Positions 24,075-33,355 of a stretch of DNA of 41,333 nt are shown here, one piece after another. The first letter of the stretch is position 1; every line of letters starts with the position of its first letter. The translations under genes and the position numbers were made by a program. This stretch comes from Saccharofermentans sp. (lineage in GTDB: Bacteria > Bacillota > Clostridia > Saccharofermentanales > Saccharofermentanaceae), in assembly GCA_024403675.1 (NCBI GenBank), contig JAKSRH010000014.1:1-41333 (forward strand), given 5' to 3'. The notes beneath the pieces are model-generated. The model was not told the DNA's origin. It ran no database searches and was given only the letters and a program-made list of their open reading frames with translations.

Positions 24075-24620
24075 ATGGCTAACGATACTTGGCTCATAGC
24101 GGGCCTTGGTAATCCAGGAGACAAATACGCATATACTTGGCACAATTGTGGATTTCTAGCAATGGAACTCCTTGCTGACAAGTGTGGAATTTCCATGGAT
24201 AGAACTAAGTTTGAGGGCCTTTATGGCAAGGGCAAATACAAAGGTAAGGATATTATTCTTCTTAAGCCTCAGACTTTTATGAATAATTCTGGTTTGTCCA
24301 TAGCACCTATGGCGAATTTCTTTAAGGTAGATCCTTCACATATCATTGTTCTTTATGATGATATCGATATCGCTATCGGTACTATTCGTGTAAGAAGCAA
24401 GGGTAGTGCGGGTACTCATAATGGTATGAAGTCTATTATTAAGTGCCTTGGTTCACAGGAATTTCCTAGAGTAAGAATTGGTACGGGTCCTGTGCCAGAG
24501 AAATGGGCACTTATAGATTATGTTCTCGCTGAGATTCCTAAGGATATTAGACAGACTGTTTATGATTCTTTTGAACAAGCAGCAGATGCGACACTTAAGT
24601 ACATAACTGATAATGAATAA
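24075..24620 (+). CDS. pth: peptidyl-tRNA hydrolase
   Basis: A 181-residue monomeric hydrolase that frees tRNA from stalled peptidyl-tRNA. GLGNPGDKYAYT, catalytic His23 and Asn24 in TWHNCGF, KPQTFMNNSG, YDDID and GSAGTHNGMKSI are all present. The usual TRHN reads TWHN, so the conserved Arg is Trp (residue 22). In GSAGGHNG the second Gly is Thr. The enzyme otherwise looks active. It begins 3 nt after glmU and overlaps mfd by 8 nt. Confidence 0.95.
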   Translation: MANDTWLIAGLGNPGDKYAYTWHNCGFLAMELLADKCGISMDRTKFEGLYGKGKYKGKDIILLKPQTFMNNSGLSIAPMANFFKVDPSHIIVLYDDIDIAIGTIRVRSKGSAGTHNGMKSIIKCLGSQEFPRVRIGTGPVPEKWALIDYVLAEIPKDIRQTVYDSFEQAADATLKYITDNE

Positions 24621-27600
24621 ATCAATCGTAGAATTATTAGAACTTATAGATAAAGATAAGAGGGTCATTCCAGCACATGATGAATGCGTGCGCATGGGGA
24701 CCCATCTTAATGTGTCTGGATTAAGCGAAGGCCAGAAGGGATTTTTCATCGCAGCACTTTCTCATAAGGACAAAAAGAAGCCTGTAGTAATTACATCTGA
24801 CTATGGTCGCGCACGTACTTTGGCGACATTTCTTAATCCTTTCGTAGAGGGTGAAGTAGTTGTAGTTAAACCAAGCGAGTTATCTTTGGTAAGTGCGGTG
24901 GCTAGTTCTCGTGATACAGAGACAGAGCGTACTGGTCCTATCTATAAACTTCTCAAGGGTAACTTTGGCGCGGCTATTATTTGTGCAGGCGCACTTACTA
25001 ACCTCATGATTCCTCATAAAACTTATGAGGGCAGAATTATAAAACTCAAACTTGGCCTTAATATTGAGCCAGAGCAGATGATAAAGAAGCTTTTTGAAAG
25101 TGGTTACGAAAGGGTGGCGCAGGTTACTGCCAAGGGTGAGTACTCATCTCGTGGTGACATTGTCGACGTATTCCCACCAGATATGGATACCCCACTTAGA
25201 ATCAGTTTTTTTGATGACGAAATCGATCAGATTAAGACATTTGATACAGATAATCAGCGTTCTCTTGATTCATTGAAGAGTGCTGCAATTTGCCCTGCTC
25301 AGGAAATCACATTGGATCCTAATCTTCGTGGTCAGTATGCACATAGCATGGAACTTTCTGCTGCTGATGATATTAATCACATGAATGCAAATTCCGAGCG
25401 TACAGTGGCTGAGTTATTACATAGAACTACTCAGGCAGATGTCGAAGCCATGAAGGAAGGCGTTAGAATTACAGGTATCGCTAGATGGCTTAGCATCCTT
25501 ATAAAGACACCAGAGTCTATTCTCGATTATGTTGATCGTACTAAGTGTAAGGTCTTCGTGGATGAGATGAGTGAGTGCAGAAGTAGAATTGATGGCTACG
25601 CTGCAGAATACACATCAAGATGCAAAGCGGCTTATGAATTAGGTAGTGCACCTAAGTGTGCTTTTAATTCTATGCACGATATTGCAGATGTAATGAAGAG
25701 AATTGATAAATACGGTACGGTAATTACAGTATCTTGTCTTGGTTCTACTGGTAATGGACTTCCAGGTGGTAAGACTATCGGTCTTGCAGGATTAGCTGGT
25801 GAGAATTGGCGCGGCCGTGATAAGGAACTTGCTACAAGTCTTAAAAAATGGAAGAACAGCAGAACAGTAAAGTTCATGTTATCTGGTGTGCAGAGAACAG
25901 ACTCTTTCAGAGTGAGAATGCTCGATGAGAGTGTGACTCCAGACATCATTCCTGTGGCTATGCCAGAAGGATTTGTATATCCTGAAATTGATCTCGTACT
26001 TATTGGTGAGCAGGAAATTTTTGGTAGTGAGAAAAAGATTTCTACTAAGAAGTCTTCCAAGGGTGGTAATAGAATTACTTTCTTTGGTGATATTGAGCCA
26101 GGTGATTACGTAGTTCATGATGCTCATGGTATTGGTCAGTATAAGGGCATTGTTAATCTTCGTATGGGTAAGTCATCTCAGGACTACCTTGAGATTGCTT
26201 ATGCGAAGAATGCGACAATCCATATTCCTGTAGATAGAATTGATAAACTTCAGAAGTACGTAGGACCTGCTGGTTCTAGTCCAAAGCTTTCCTCACTTGA
26301 TTCTGGTGAGTGGAAGAAGAATGTGGAGCGTGCTCGTACTTCTATTAAGAAGTTGGCTTTTGACTTGGTTAAGCTTTACGCATCTAGAAGAGCAAGTAAG
26401 GGCTATTCTTGTGAACCAGATGATACATGGCAAAAGCAATTTGAGGAGAGTTTCCCTTACGTAGAAACTGATGATCAGCTCATGGCTATTAGAGACATAA
26501 AGAGAGATATGGAATCAGATACCCCTATGGATAGACTCCTTTGTGGTGACGTAGGTTTTGGTAAGACAGAGGTTGCTTTTAGAGCGATTTTTAAGGCAGT
26601 TACTAATGGTCGCCAAGCTTTCTTGTTGGCACCTACAACTCTCCTTGCTCAGCAGCATTACGATAATTTCATTGAGCGTCTAGCAGGTTTTCCAATGAAG
26701 GTGGCACTTCTTTCTAGATTTGTTCAGCCTGCCGTGCTTAAGGAAAATCTAAAGGCAATTAAAGAGGGCAAAGTGGATGTTGTAATCGGTACTCATCGTA
26801 TTCTTTCAGACGATGTCGTGCCTCGCAAACTTGGACTTCTTATTATTGATGAGGAGCAGAGATTTGGTGTTAATCATAAGGAGAAGATAAAGGCACTTCG
26901 TAATAATATCGATGTGCTCAGTCTCTCTGCGACACCTATTCCTAGAACTCTTCACATGTCTATGTCAGGTATTAGAGATATTTCTGTTCTTAATGAGGCG
27001 CCAATGAATCGTCGTCCTGTGCAGACATATGTAGTCGAATATGATGAAGAGATTGTGGTTCAGGCGTGTATGCGTGAGATTGGTCGTGGAGGACAGATAT
27101 TCTATCTGTATAATCGTACGGCTGATATTGATAAAAAAGCTGCTTACCTGGAGTCGATAATGCCAGGTGTTAAAATTGCCTATGCTCACGGCAAGATGAG
27201 TGAGCACCAGATGGAGCGTATTATCGAATCGTTTATTGCTGGCGAGGCAGATGTGCTTGTATGTACAACTATCATCGAGAGTGGTGTTGATATGCCTAAT
27301 GTTAATACCATGATTGTGGAAGACGCAGATAGATTTGGTTTGGCACAGCTCTATCAGATTAAGGGTCGTGTAGGTCGTTCTGATAGACAGGCATATGCAT
27401 ATATTACTTATAATCCTGAAAAGGAAATGAATTCTGATGCTCGTAAGAGACTTATGGCTATTCGAGAGTTTACAGAACTTGGTTCTGGTATCAAGGTCGC
27501 TATGCGTGATCTCGAGGTAAGAGGTGCTGGTAATCTTCTTGGTGCTGAGCAGCATGGTCAGATGGACACTATCGGTTATGAGCTTTATTGTCGAATTCTT

Positions 27601-28110
27601 GATGAAGAAATCAAAGTGCTTCGTGAGGACGGGGAAGAAGTTTCCGCTCCACCAAGACTTAATGTCAGTCTCGAGGTGGATTTTGATTCTTATATTCCTG
27701 CAAGATATATTGCTGATGAAGCTGAGAGAATGGCGGCATATAGAAGAATTGCCAACATCGTTGAACGTAAAGATTATGATGATTTTATTGATGAGGTTAC
27801 TGATCGATACGGTGATCCACCTAAGGAAGTTAATTTCCTTGCAGGTGCTGCATTAATTAGAGGATTGGCAGCAAGTGCAGGATTTGATAAAGTGATATTT
27901 AAGGATGCGGCAGTGCTCTTATACTTTGCGCCTGATCGCAAACTTGATAAAGAGGCTATTGGCCGTGTGGTAGGTACGGTCGAATATGCAGGACATATTT
28001 TATTTTGTGCGCAGGGTAAACCATATTTACACTACAAACCACGCACAAAGTATCATCACAGAACTGTCTCAGAAATAATCACAATGTTAGAGATTATTTT
28101 GGGTAAATAA
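24613..28110 (+). CDS. mfd: transcription-repair coupling factor
   Basis: A 1165-residue DNA translocase of normal Mfd length. It removes RNA polymerase stalled at DNA damage and recruits UvrA. The N-terminal UvrB-like module has SRGDIVDVFPP. The RNA polymerase-interacting domain begins near ~490 (GDYVVHDAHGIGQYKG). The helicase motor has Walker A GDVGFGKTE (~645), DEEQRFGV (motif II), SATPIPRTLHMS and GRVGRSDR. The C-terminal TRCF domain is present. It overlaps pth by 8 nt and is followed 12 nt later by the aldo/keto reductase gene. Confidence 0.97.
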   Translation: MNKSIVELLELIDKDKRVIPAHDECVRMGTHLNVSGLSEGQKGFFIAALSHKDKKKPVVITSDYGRARTLATFLNPFVEGEVVVVKPSELSLVSAVASSRDTETERTGPIYKLLKGNFGAAIICAGALTNLMIPHKTYEGRIIKLKLGLNIEPEQMIKKLFESGYERVAQVTAKGEYSSRGDIVDVFPPDMDTPLRISFFDDEIDQIKTFDTDNQRSLDSLKSAAICPAQEITLDPNLRGQYAHSMELSAADDINHMNANSERTVAELLHRTTQADVEAMKEGVRITGIARWLSILIKTPESILDYVDRTKCKVFVDEMSECRSRIDGYAAEYTSRCKAAYELGSAPKCAFNSMHDIADVMKRIDKYGTVITVSCLGSTGNGLPGGKTIGLAGLAGENWRGRDKELATSLKKWKNSRTVKFMLSGVQRTDSFRVRMLDESVTPDIIPVAMPEGFVYPEIDLVLIGEQEIFGSEKKISTKKSSKGGNRITFFGDIEPGDYVVHDAHGIGQYKGIVNLRMGKSSQDYLEIAYAKNATIHIPVDRIDKLQKYVGPAGSSPKLSSLDSGEWKKNVERARTSIKKLAFDLVKLYASRRASKGYSCEPDDTWQKQFEESFPYVETDDQLMAIRDIKRDMESDTPMDRLLCGDVGFGKTEVAFRAIFKAVTNGRQAFLLAPTTLLAQQHYDNFIERLAGFPMKVALLSRFVQPAVLKENLKAIKEGKVDVVIGTHRILSDDVVPRKLGLLIIDEEQRFGVNHKEKIKALRNNIDVLSLSATPIPRTLHMSMSGIRDISVLNEAPMNRRPVQTYVVEYDEEIVVQACMREIGRGGQIFYLYNRTADIDKKAAYLESIMPGVKIAYAHGKMSEHQMERIIESFIAGEADVLVCTTIIESGVDMPNVNTMIVEDADRFGLAQLYQIKGRVGRSDRQAYAYITYNPEKEMNSDARKRLMAIREFTELGSGIKVAMRDLEVRGAGNLLGAEQHGQMDTIGYELYCRILDEEIKVLREDGEEVSAPPRLNVSLEVDFDSYIPARYIADEAERMAAYRRIANIVERKDYDDFIDEVTDRYGDPPKEVNFLAGAALIRGLAASAGFDKVIFKDAAVLLYFAPDRKLDKEAIGRVVGTVEYAGHILFCAQGKPYLHYKPRTKYHHRTVSEIITMLEIILGK

Positions 28111-28122
28111 TGGGAGGGTTAT

Positions 28123-29217
28123 ATGAGCATTTTTACAGACAGAAAACTTGGTTTTGGAACAATGAGACTTCCACTTAAGGAGGCTAGCGTAGAGACATCT
28201 ATCGATATCGAGCACTCATGTAAGATGGTTGATTACTATATGGAGCATGGTTTTACTTACTTTGATACAGCATGGATGTATCACGGTTTCGAGAGCGAGA
28301 ATGCTATAAAAAAGGCTCTTGTTGAGCGTTATCCACGTGATAGTTATACACTTGCTACTAAGTTCCATGTTGGATTTGCTAGTAGCAGCGACGATAAGGA
28401 AAGAATCTTTAATACACAGCTCGAGAAGACAGGTGCACAGTACTTTGACTACTATCTTATCCACGATATTGAGAGAGGTAATTACGATAAGTATAAGGAG
28501 TACGACGCATTTAATTGGGCACGTGAAAAGAAGGCAAAAGGTCTTATTAAGCACCTTGGATTCTCTTTCCATTCAGATGCAGAACTTCTTGATCAGATTC
28601 TTACAGAGCAGCCTGATATGGAGTTCGTTCAGCTTCAAATTAACTACCTCGACTGGGAGTCTGATAATATTCAGTCTAGAAAGTGCTATGAAGTAGCTAC
28701 AAAACACAATTGTCCTGTTATTGTTATGGAGCCAGTTAAGGGTGGTACTCTTGCAAATGTTCCAGCAGAAGTAGAGAAGATGTTTAAGGATAGAGAGCCT
28801 AGCCTTTCTATCCCATCATGGGCAATCAGATTTGTAGCATCCCTTGATAACGTAAAGATGGTATTAAGTGGAATGAGCAATATGGATCAGATGATTGATA
28901 ACTGCTCTTATATGGAGGACTTTAAGCCTCTTACAGAAGAAGAGAAGGAACTTTGCATTCTCGCAGGTAAGATGATTTCTGGTGACATTAAGATTCCTTG
29001 TACTGGTTGTTCTTATTGTACTGAAGGATGTCCTCTTAATATTGCTATCCCTAAGCTTTTCGCAGCTTATAACAGTGACGGAAATTACGATGAAGCGGTA
29101 GCTGATGGTGGCAAGGCAAGTGAGTGCGTAGAGTGTGGCCAGTGTGAGGGTATTTGTCCTCAGCACCTTCCAGTAATTACTTACCTTAAGGATGTAGCTA
29201 CTAAGTACGAGGGTTAA
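28123..29217 (+). CDS. aldo/keto reductase with C-terminal ferredoxin-type clusters
   Basis: A 364-residue protein. Residues 1-275 form an aldo/keto reductase barrel (FDTAWMYHGFESE holds the catalytic Tyr and Asp; LGFSFH and IVMEPVKGG follow). The C-terminal ~75 residues carry two [4Fe-4S] ferredoxin-like motifs, CTGCSYCTEGCP and CVECGQCEGICPQHL. This arrangement is common in clostridia, where the substrate is unknown and electrons may come from ferredoxin as well as NAD(P)H. GGGAGGG precedes the start. It lies 12 nt after mfd and 1 nt before the MaoC-like gene, so the two share the operon. Confidence 0.9.
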   Translation: MSIFTDRKLGFGTMRLPLKEASVETSIDIEHSCKMVDYYMEHGFTYFDTAWMYHGFESENAIKKALVERYPRDSYTLATKFHVGFASSSDDKERIFNTQLEKTGAQYFDYYLIHDIERGNYDKYKEYDAFNWAREKKAKGLIKHLGFSFHSDAELLDQILTEQPDMEFVQLQINYLDWESDNIQSRKCYEVATKHNCPVIVMEPVKGGTLANVPAEVEKMFKDREPSLSIPSWAIRFVASLDNVKMVLSGMSNMDQMIDNCSYMEDFKPLTEEEKELCILAGKMISGDIKIPCTGCSYCTEGCPLNIAIPKLFAAYNSDGNYDEAVADGGKASECVECGQCEGICPQHLPVITYLKDVATKYEG

Positions 29218-29218
29218 T

Positions 29219-29653
29219 ATGTATTTTGAAGATTTATCTGTGGGGTTAAGTAAAACACTTGCCCCAGGGGTTATTGACGAGGGAGAGATGCTTGCTTTCG
29301 CCAATAGATACGACAACACACCACTTCATACTGATGCAGAATATGCGAAAGGCACACGCTTTGGCAAAATCATCGCACCTGGTGTTATGTCATTTATGGT
29401 GGTGTGGGCAAAGTATCTTGAAGAAGATTTCTTTGGTGAAGAGTTAATTGCCGGAGCTTCCACAAAGATTGAGTGGTTTAAGCCGACTTTCGCAGGGGAT
29501 ACACTTACAGGTGTGGCAACCATTACAAAGATGGTGGAACGTAACCCTTATAATGGACTTGTAGAGCTTACCATAGATATTACTAATCAAGATGGTGACA
29601 TGGTGATGAGAGACGTCACTGAGACTATAATAAAACGTCGTCCTACAACTTAA
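29219..29653 (+). CDS. MaoC-like hotdog dehydratase
   Basis: A 144-residue hotdog-fold protein of the MaoC/R-specific enoyl-CoA hydratase type. DNTPLHTDAEYAKGTRFGKIIAPGVMSF contains the Asp-x4-His dyad in slightly altered form and the overhang segment of the family. Such proteins hydrate or dehydrate acyl-CoA or beta-hydroxyacyl compounds; the substrate is unknown. It starts 1 nt after the aldo/keto reductase stop and overlaps the convergent gene by 4 bp. Confidence 0.85.
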   Translation: MYFEDLSVGLSKTLAPGVIDEGEMLAFANRYDNTPLHTDAEYAKGTRFGKIIAPGVMSFMVVWAKYLEEDFFGEELIAGASTKIEWFKPTFAGDTLTGVATITKMVERNPYNGLVELTIDITNQDGDMVMRDVTETIIKRRPTT

Positions 29654-32142
29654 GAAATTTCACTAAAGGTTATTCCCGCGAGGGGGTAACCTAAATTTCT
29701 GTTATCTTCAGGATTAAGCACGGTAGCGGACCACACCTCACCATTTAATGTGATGGTGTTTTGGCCGTCATTAAGAAGTGATTCATCGATTGTAAATACG
29801 TATGAATCAAGGTTATTGTCTTCTGTTATGGAGAAGCTATCTACATATTCTCCGTTTACTAGTACATCAACATCGAGAGAATCAATCCCAATTGCTTCTA
29901 TTGGAATCTGAAGATACATATCCACAGACATCTCATATGTCTTCTTTTCGAGATAGCAATTAAGTTCTACAGATGGAGAACCAGTCCATGCAAAGAAACC
30001 TTCATAACCACTCATACCAGAGTAACTGCTATAGTACTCTGTGATGGAATAGTTCATGCTTTCTGGACTTTCTGTATCGATTCCAGTGTGGTTTATCTTG
30101 TATACATATACAGTTTGCTGTTCTTCATTAAAGGTTGTTGGATATAGCTCGAACTGTATATAGTCAGCAGGGTACTCAGGTATGTTAATTACGGATGTAG
30201 TATATACGAGAGTTACCTGGTCGTTATCATAGATAAGTGGATGGAAAGAAACGATAAATGCATTGTCGTGTGTGGCAAGAAGGTTATCTGCCTGTGTAGC
30301 TATATCTTCCATTTGAGGGTAGACAGACTTGGCATCTGTTAAGTATCGCATTGGCATCCACATAACGAGCATAGAGTCATCTGTAAGTACAATTGCATCG
30401 TTTTCAGATACCATTTCAGAGATCTCATTTAATGTTTTCCAATCCATCTTAGTGTCATCTACGGATTTTGCCATATTAATATTGGCAGGGATATTGATGC
30501 ACATACAAGCAATGAAACTTCCTGCTACAAAATACTTGTGTAAATCATTACAAATATACAATACAAACAAGACAGTAACAGAAATGTATGGCACTAAGTA
30601 TCTACCCCAGTAGAAAAGGGTTTCTGTGTAAGTTCTCAAAGTGGATGTATATACAAGAATTGTGTAGAAAAAGAAGATGGATATTGTTAGCACAGGAATG
30701 TTTTTTACAAGCAATTCTGGCTTTATTAATATGCGTATAATTGCCACTATGAAAAGAATAATAGCAGCAGACATAGCGAAGTGGAATATAGTAGTAATCT
30801 TCACTTGGTATAGAAGTGATTTTATTCCTCCAATAGACTGATTTCTATCTTTAAGGATGTTGAATGCTATCTTGGCAAGAGGAAGTACTACTAATAATCT
30901 AAGAGTGATTAAGAATCCTTTGGAGGAGGATAGTGAAGAAATAGTTGGTCTTTTTCTTAACTTAGCTGTAATTAAAATAAAAGTAACTACTAGGATAAAT
31001 ATAGCTATGGAAAGAGCTAGGACTAGTATAGGAATTAATTTTGTTGAAGAAAGAGTGCTACCAATTATATTTAAAAACATGAAGTTTTTTATTGTATATA
31101 CAGGCTGAATAATAAACATACTAATGTATCCATATACTAGTATGGCTGGAATGCTCATCATTAACGGTATGTAATATTTTTTGTTTGTGAGTAAAAATAA
31201 CATACCGTAGATTCCAATGAATACAGGCGTGTAGACATAAAATGTTGGGTGATATGTGGCAAAAATAGCTACTGGAATAATTGACAAGATTTTGCATATA
31301 TCATTTTTCTCGGTTAACAAATAAACAAAAGTAATTACTAATACAGATAAAAATAATTCTGTAAGTGCTGCCTTTCCTAACCAAATAATTAGCGGTGAAA
31401 AACCAACAGCAAATTCTGCTAAATAACAAGCGTATTTTTTTATTTCTAGATTACGCGCGCATAAGTAAGTGAGTAACAATAACAACACATAGAAAAAGCT
31501 TTGAACACCCATCATATGCTGGATTCCCCAGGCTATTGCCCAGGTTGTCATAAAAGCTGAAAACTCAGGGATACCATGTAAGTATACTTTTGAGTCTGAT
31601 GCTTCGTTTGAATAATATCCGTCTAGTACCTCAGATTTAATCGAATCAGCGCCGAGAAGCCCATTTAGATGGAGAATATAGTTAGTTTTATCATTATCGT
31701 TAAGCTCATAATATTCAGAGAAGTCTTTGATTTTTTTGGTGTCTCCATCTACAAATGCCATTACCTGTGATTGATACACACCCTGATCTTGTCCCATGCC
31801 GTAATAGCCATTTTTTACACATATAAAAGGTAAAAGAATGAGAGCTATAGCTAGTGGGATAATCATATCTTTTACATTAAGATTAGGTTTGATTTTAAAG
31901 CTGATTTTTGACGTTAATACTAGGCAAAGTAATATAGCTCCTGATAAAACAGTGGTGCAAATAATGTTTAAAAATGGAGTATATATATCAATTAAAAATA
32001 ATACATGAGATACAACCGCATGTTCAAAGAAATACGCTGTAATTCCAACAATCGAGGACTCAATAATATTCTTCTTGTAAAGAAGATTTATAAATGTGAA
32101 TACAGATATTAGTAATCCAATTATCAGAAGTGTTGCTACCAT
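29650..32142 (-). CDS. large multi-pass membrane protein, GT-C glycosyltransferase-like
   Basis: An 830-residue protein with about 12-14 hydrophobic helices (~1-560) and an extracellular C-terminal domain (~570-830). The first loop has GMGQDQGVYQSQVMAFVDGD, whose acidic pair resembles the catalytic loop 1 of GT-C glycosyltransferases (DxD/ExD), followed by HGIPEFSAF. The C-terminal part has beta-rich segments (DSLDVDVLVNGEYVDSF) that look like a carbohydrate-binding or jelly-roll domain. The sugar and acceptor are unknown. It lies 35 nt after the lipoprotein gene on the same strand, so the pair is likely an operon. The family call is moderate. Confidence 0.7.
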   Translation of the reverse strand: MVATLLIIGLLISVFTFINLLYKKNIIESSIVGITAYFFEHAVVSHVLFLIDIYTPFLNIICTTVLSGAILLCLVLTSKISFKIKPNLNVKDMIIPLAIALILLPFICVKNGYYGMGQDQGVYQSQVMAFVDGDTKKIKDFSEYYELNDNDKTNYILHLNGLLGADSIKSEVLDGYYSNEASDSKVYLHGIPEFSAFMTTWAIAWGIQHMMGVQSFFYVLLLLLTYLCARNLEIKKYACYLAEFAVGFSPLIIWLGKAALTELFLSVLVITFVYLLTEKNDICKILSIIPVAIFATYHPTFYVYTPVFIGIYGMLFLLTNKKYYIPLMMSIPAILVYGYISMFIIQPVYTIKNFMFLNIIGSTLSSTKLIPILVLALSIAIFILVVTFILITAKLRKRPTISSLSSSKGFLITLRLLVVLPLAKIAFNILKDRNQSIGGIKSLLYQVKITTIFHFAMSAAIILFIVAIIRILIKPELLVKNIPVLTISIFFFYTILVYTSTLRTYTETLFYWGRYLVPYISVTVLFVLYICNDLHKYFVAGSFIACMCINIPANINMAKSVDDTKMDWKTLNEISEMVSENDAIVLTDDSMLVMWMPMRYLTDAKSVYPQMEDIATQADNLLATHDNAFIVSFHPLIYDNDQVTLVYTTSVINIPEYPADYIQFELYPTTFNEEQQTVYVYKINHTGIDTESPESMNYSITEYYSSYSGMSGYEGFFAWTGSPSVELNCYLEKKTYEMSVDMYLQIPIEAIGIDSLDVDVLVNGEYVDSFSITEDNNLDSYVFTIDESLLNDGQNTITLNGEVWSATVLNPEDNRNLGYPLAGITFSEIS

Positions 32143-32177
32143 TTCTATCCTCGGCTAATTAGTGTTGAACTTGTTTA

Positions 32178-33287
32178 TTATACAACGGAAGCAAAATCAA
32201 ATACTAATTCATTTTCTTCTAAGTATTCATCGATGCTATGGTTATTAGTAATATCCATGTAAATAGTATTTCCACTAATAGTTCCAGGGATGTCGCCTTG
32301 TGAGCCATGAATCACGATGATATCGCCATCTATTTCGTATGTTCCGCTCATAGAAAATAAGTCAAAATTAATTTTGTTTATCTCGACCATGACCTCGTCC
32401 ATAATCATGTCGTATACTTCATCATCTGTCATGCCAGTAAACATTTTTACAGTAGATAGAGACATACCTGTACTGGCTTCTACTATAACGTCTGCATTAG
32501 CTATTACATAATTACGAATATCTGTCATTAGTAATTCTTTGTCTAAGACGATAGATGCGGTCTCATCTTCAATAGATAAATATAAATAAATATTAAGGTC
32601 TCCGTTAAGGAGAATAGTAGTTCCAAGCTCAGTGCATAAGGTGTAGTCAAAATACTCCTTATAATTTACCGCTGCTGTGTAATTACAACCTGATAAATCT
32701 AGGGATTCAGGAGGAGTTGGTGCTGGAATAAATACGATTCCAGTGTTGAGGAATTCCAATACAGAAGATTCTGTATCCTCACCGTTATTTAACACCCATA
32801 CGCCATTACTTCTAGTAAAGGACAAAGTGGATTTTATATTTATCTTGTCGATTTTATTAAGAGCAGTAGTAAATGTATTTACATCACGTAAATTATCTTC
32901 ATCTAGTAGAACTGACTCATAGTTTGCCATTGTAAAAATAATATCCACATAGGCATGCTCGCCGTCATAGAAAATAGATTCTTGATCTATTCGGTAACTT
33001 ATTGTATCAAGTATTGCTTTATGAGGAGTTGTATATCCATTATCAAATAAAACATTCTCTGCAAAATCGGTGGTTGTGGAGACGATAGCATGGATGTTTT
33101 TTGTTTCCAAATCACTTAATGATTGAGGATTTATTTTTAAAATGAATTCGGCAGCAGATCTTGGTTTATGAGTAGTTGGAGCTTTTTCCTGCTGTTTTGA
33201 ACATCCACTCATAGAAAGCATAATGGAGAACATTATTAATATAACTAATGACTGTTTTAGAGTTTTATAGTTCTTTGAATAGTGCAT
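32178..33287 (-). CDS. lipoprotein of unknown function
   Basis: A 369-residue lipoprotein with signal peptide and lipobox MSGC (Cys29). The mature part begins with a disordered Lys/Pro/Thr stretch, then an alternating alpha/beta region with many acidic residues. It has two repeats-like stretches around ~40-185 and ~200-340 without a recognised domain. AGGAG precedes the start. It is the first gene of a minus-strand pair with the GT-C-like protein and shares a 68-bp divergent control region with the gene at 33356. Confidence 0.75.
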   Translation of the reverse strand: MHYSKNYKTLKQSLVILIMFSIMLSMSGCSKQQEKAPTTHKPRSAAEFILKINPQSLSDLETKNIHAIVSTTTDFAENVLFDNGYTTPHKAILDTISYRIDQESIFYDGEHAYVDIIFTMANYESVLLDEDNLRDVNTFTTALNKIDKINIKSTLSFTRSNGVWVLNNGEDTESSVLEFLNTGIVFIPAPTPPESLDLSGCNYTAAVNYKEYFDYTLCTELGTTILLNGDLNIYLYLSIEDETASIVLDKELLMTDIRNYVIANADVIVEASTGMSLSTVKMFTGMTDDEVYDMIMDEVMVEINKINFDLFSMSGTYEIDGDIIVIHGSQGDIPGTISGNTIYMDITNNHSIDEYLEENELVFDFASVV

Positions 33288-33340
33288 GTAGTTACTCCTG
33301 ATAGTTGTTTCATAATTATTATATATGACAATAGCTGATG

Positions 33341-33349
33341 TGATATTAT
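33341..33349 (+). promoter_or_regulatory. extended -10 promoter, predicted leaderless transcript
   Basis: TG-A-TATTAT at 33341-33349 ends 6 nt before the ATG at 33356, so transcription should begin at the start codon. No ribosome binding site is present. Confidence 0.5.
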
Positions 33350-33355
33350 TATTTT

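Noticed and set aside
29665..29692. GGTTA...TAACC inverted repeat near the end of the GT-C-like gene
   Set aside because: It lies within coding sequence and has no T-run on either strand.
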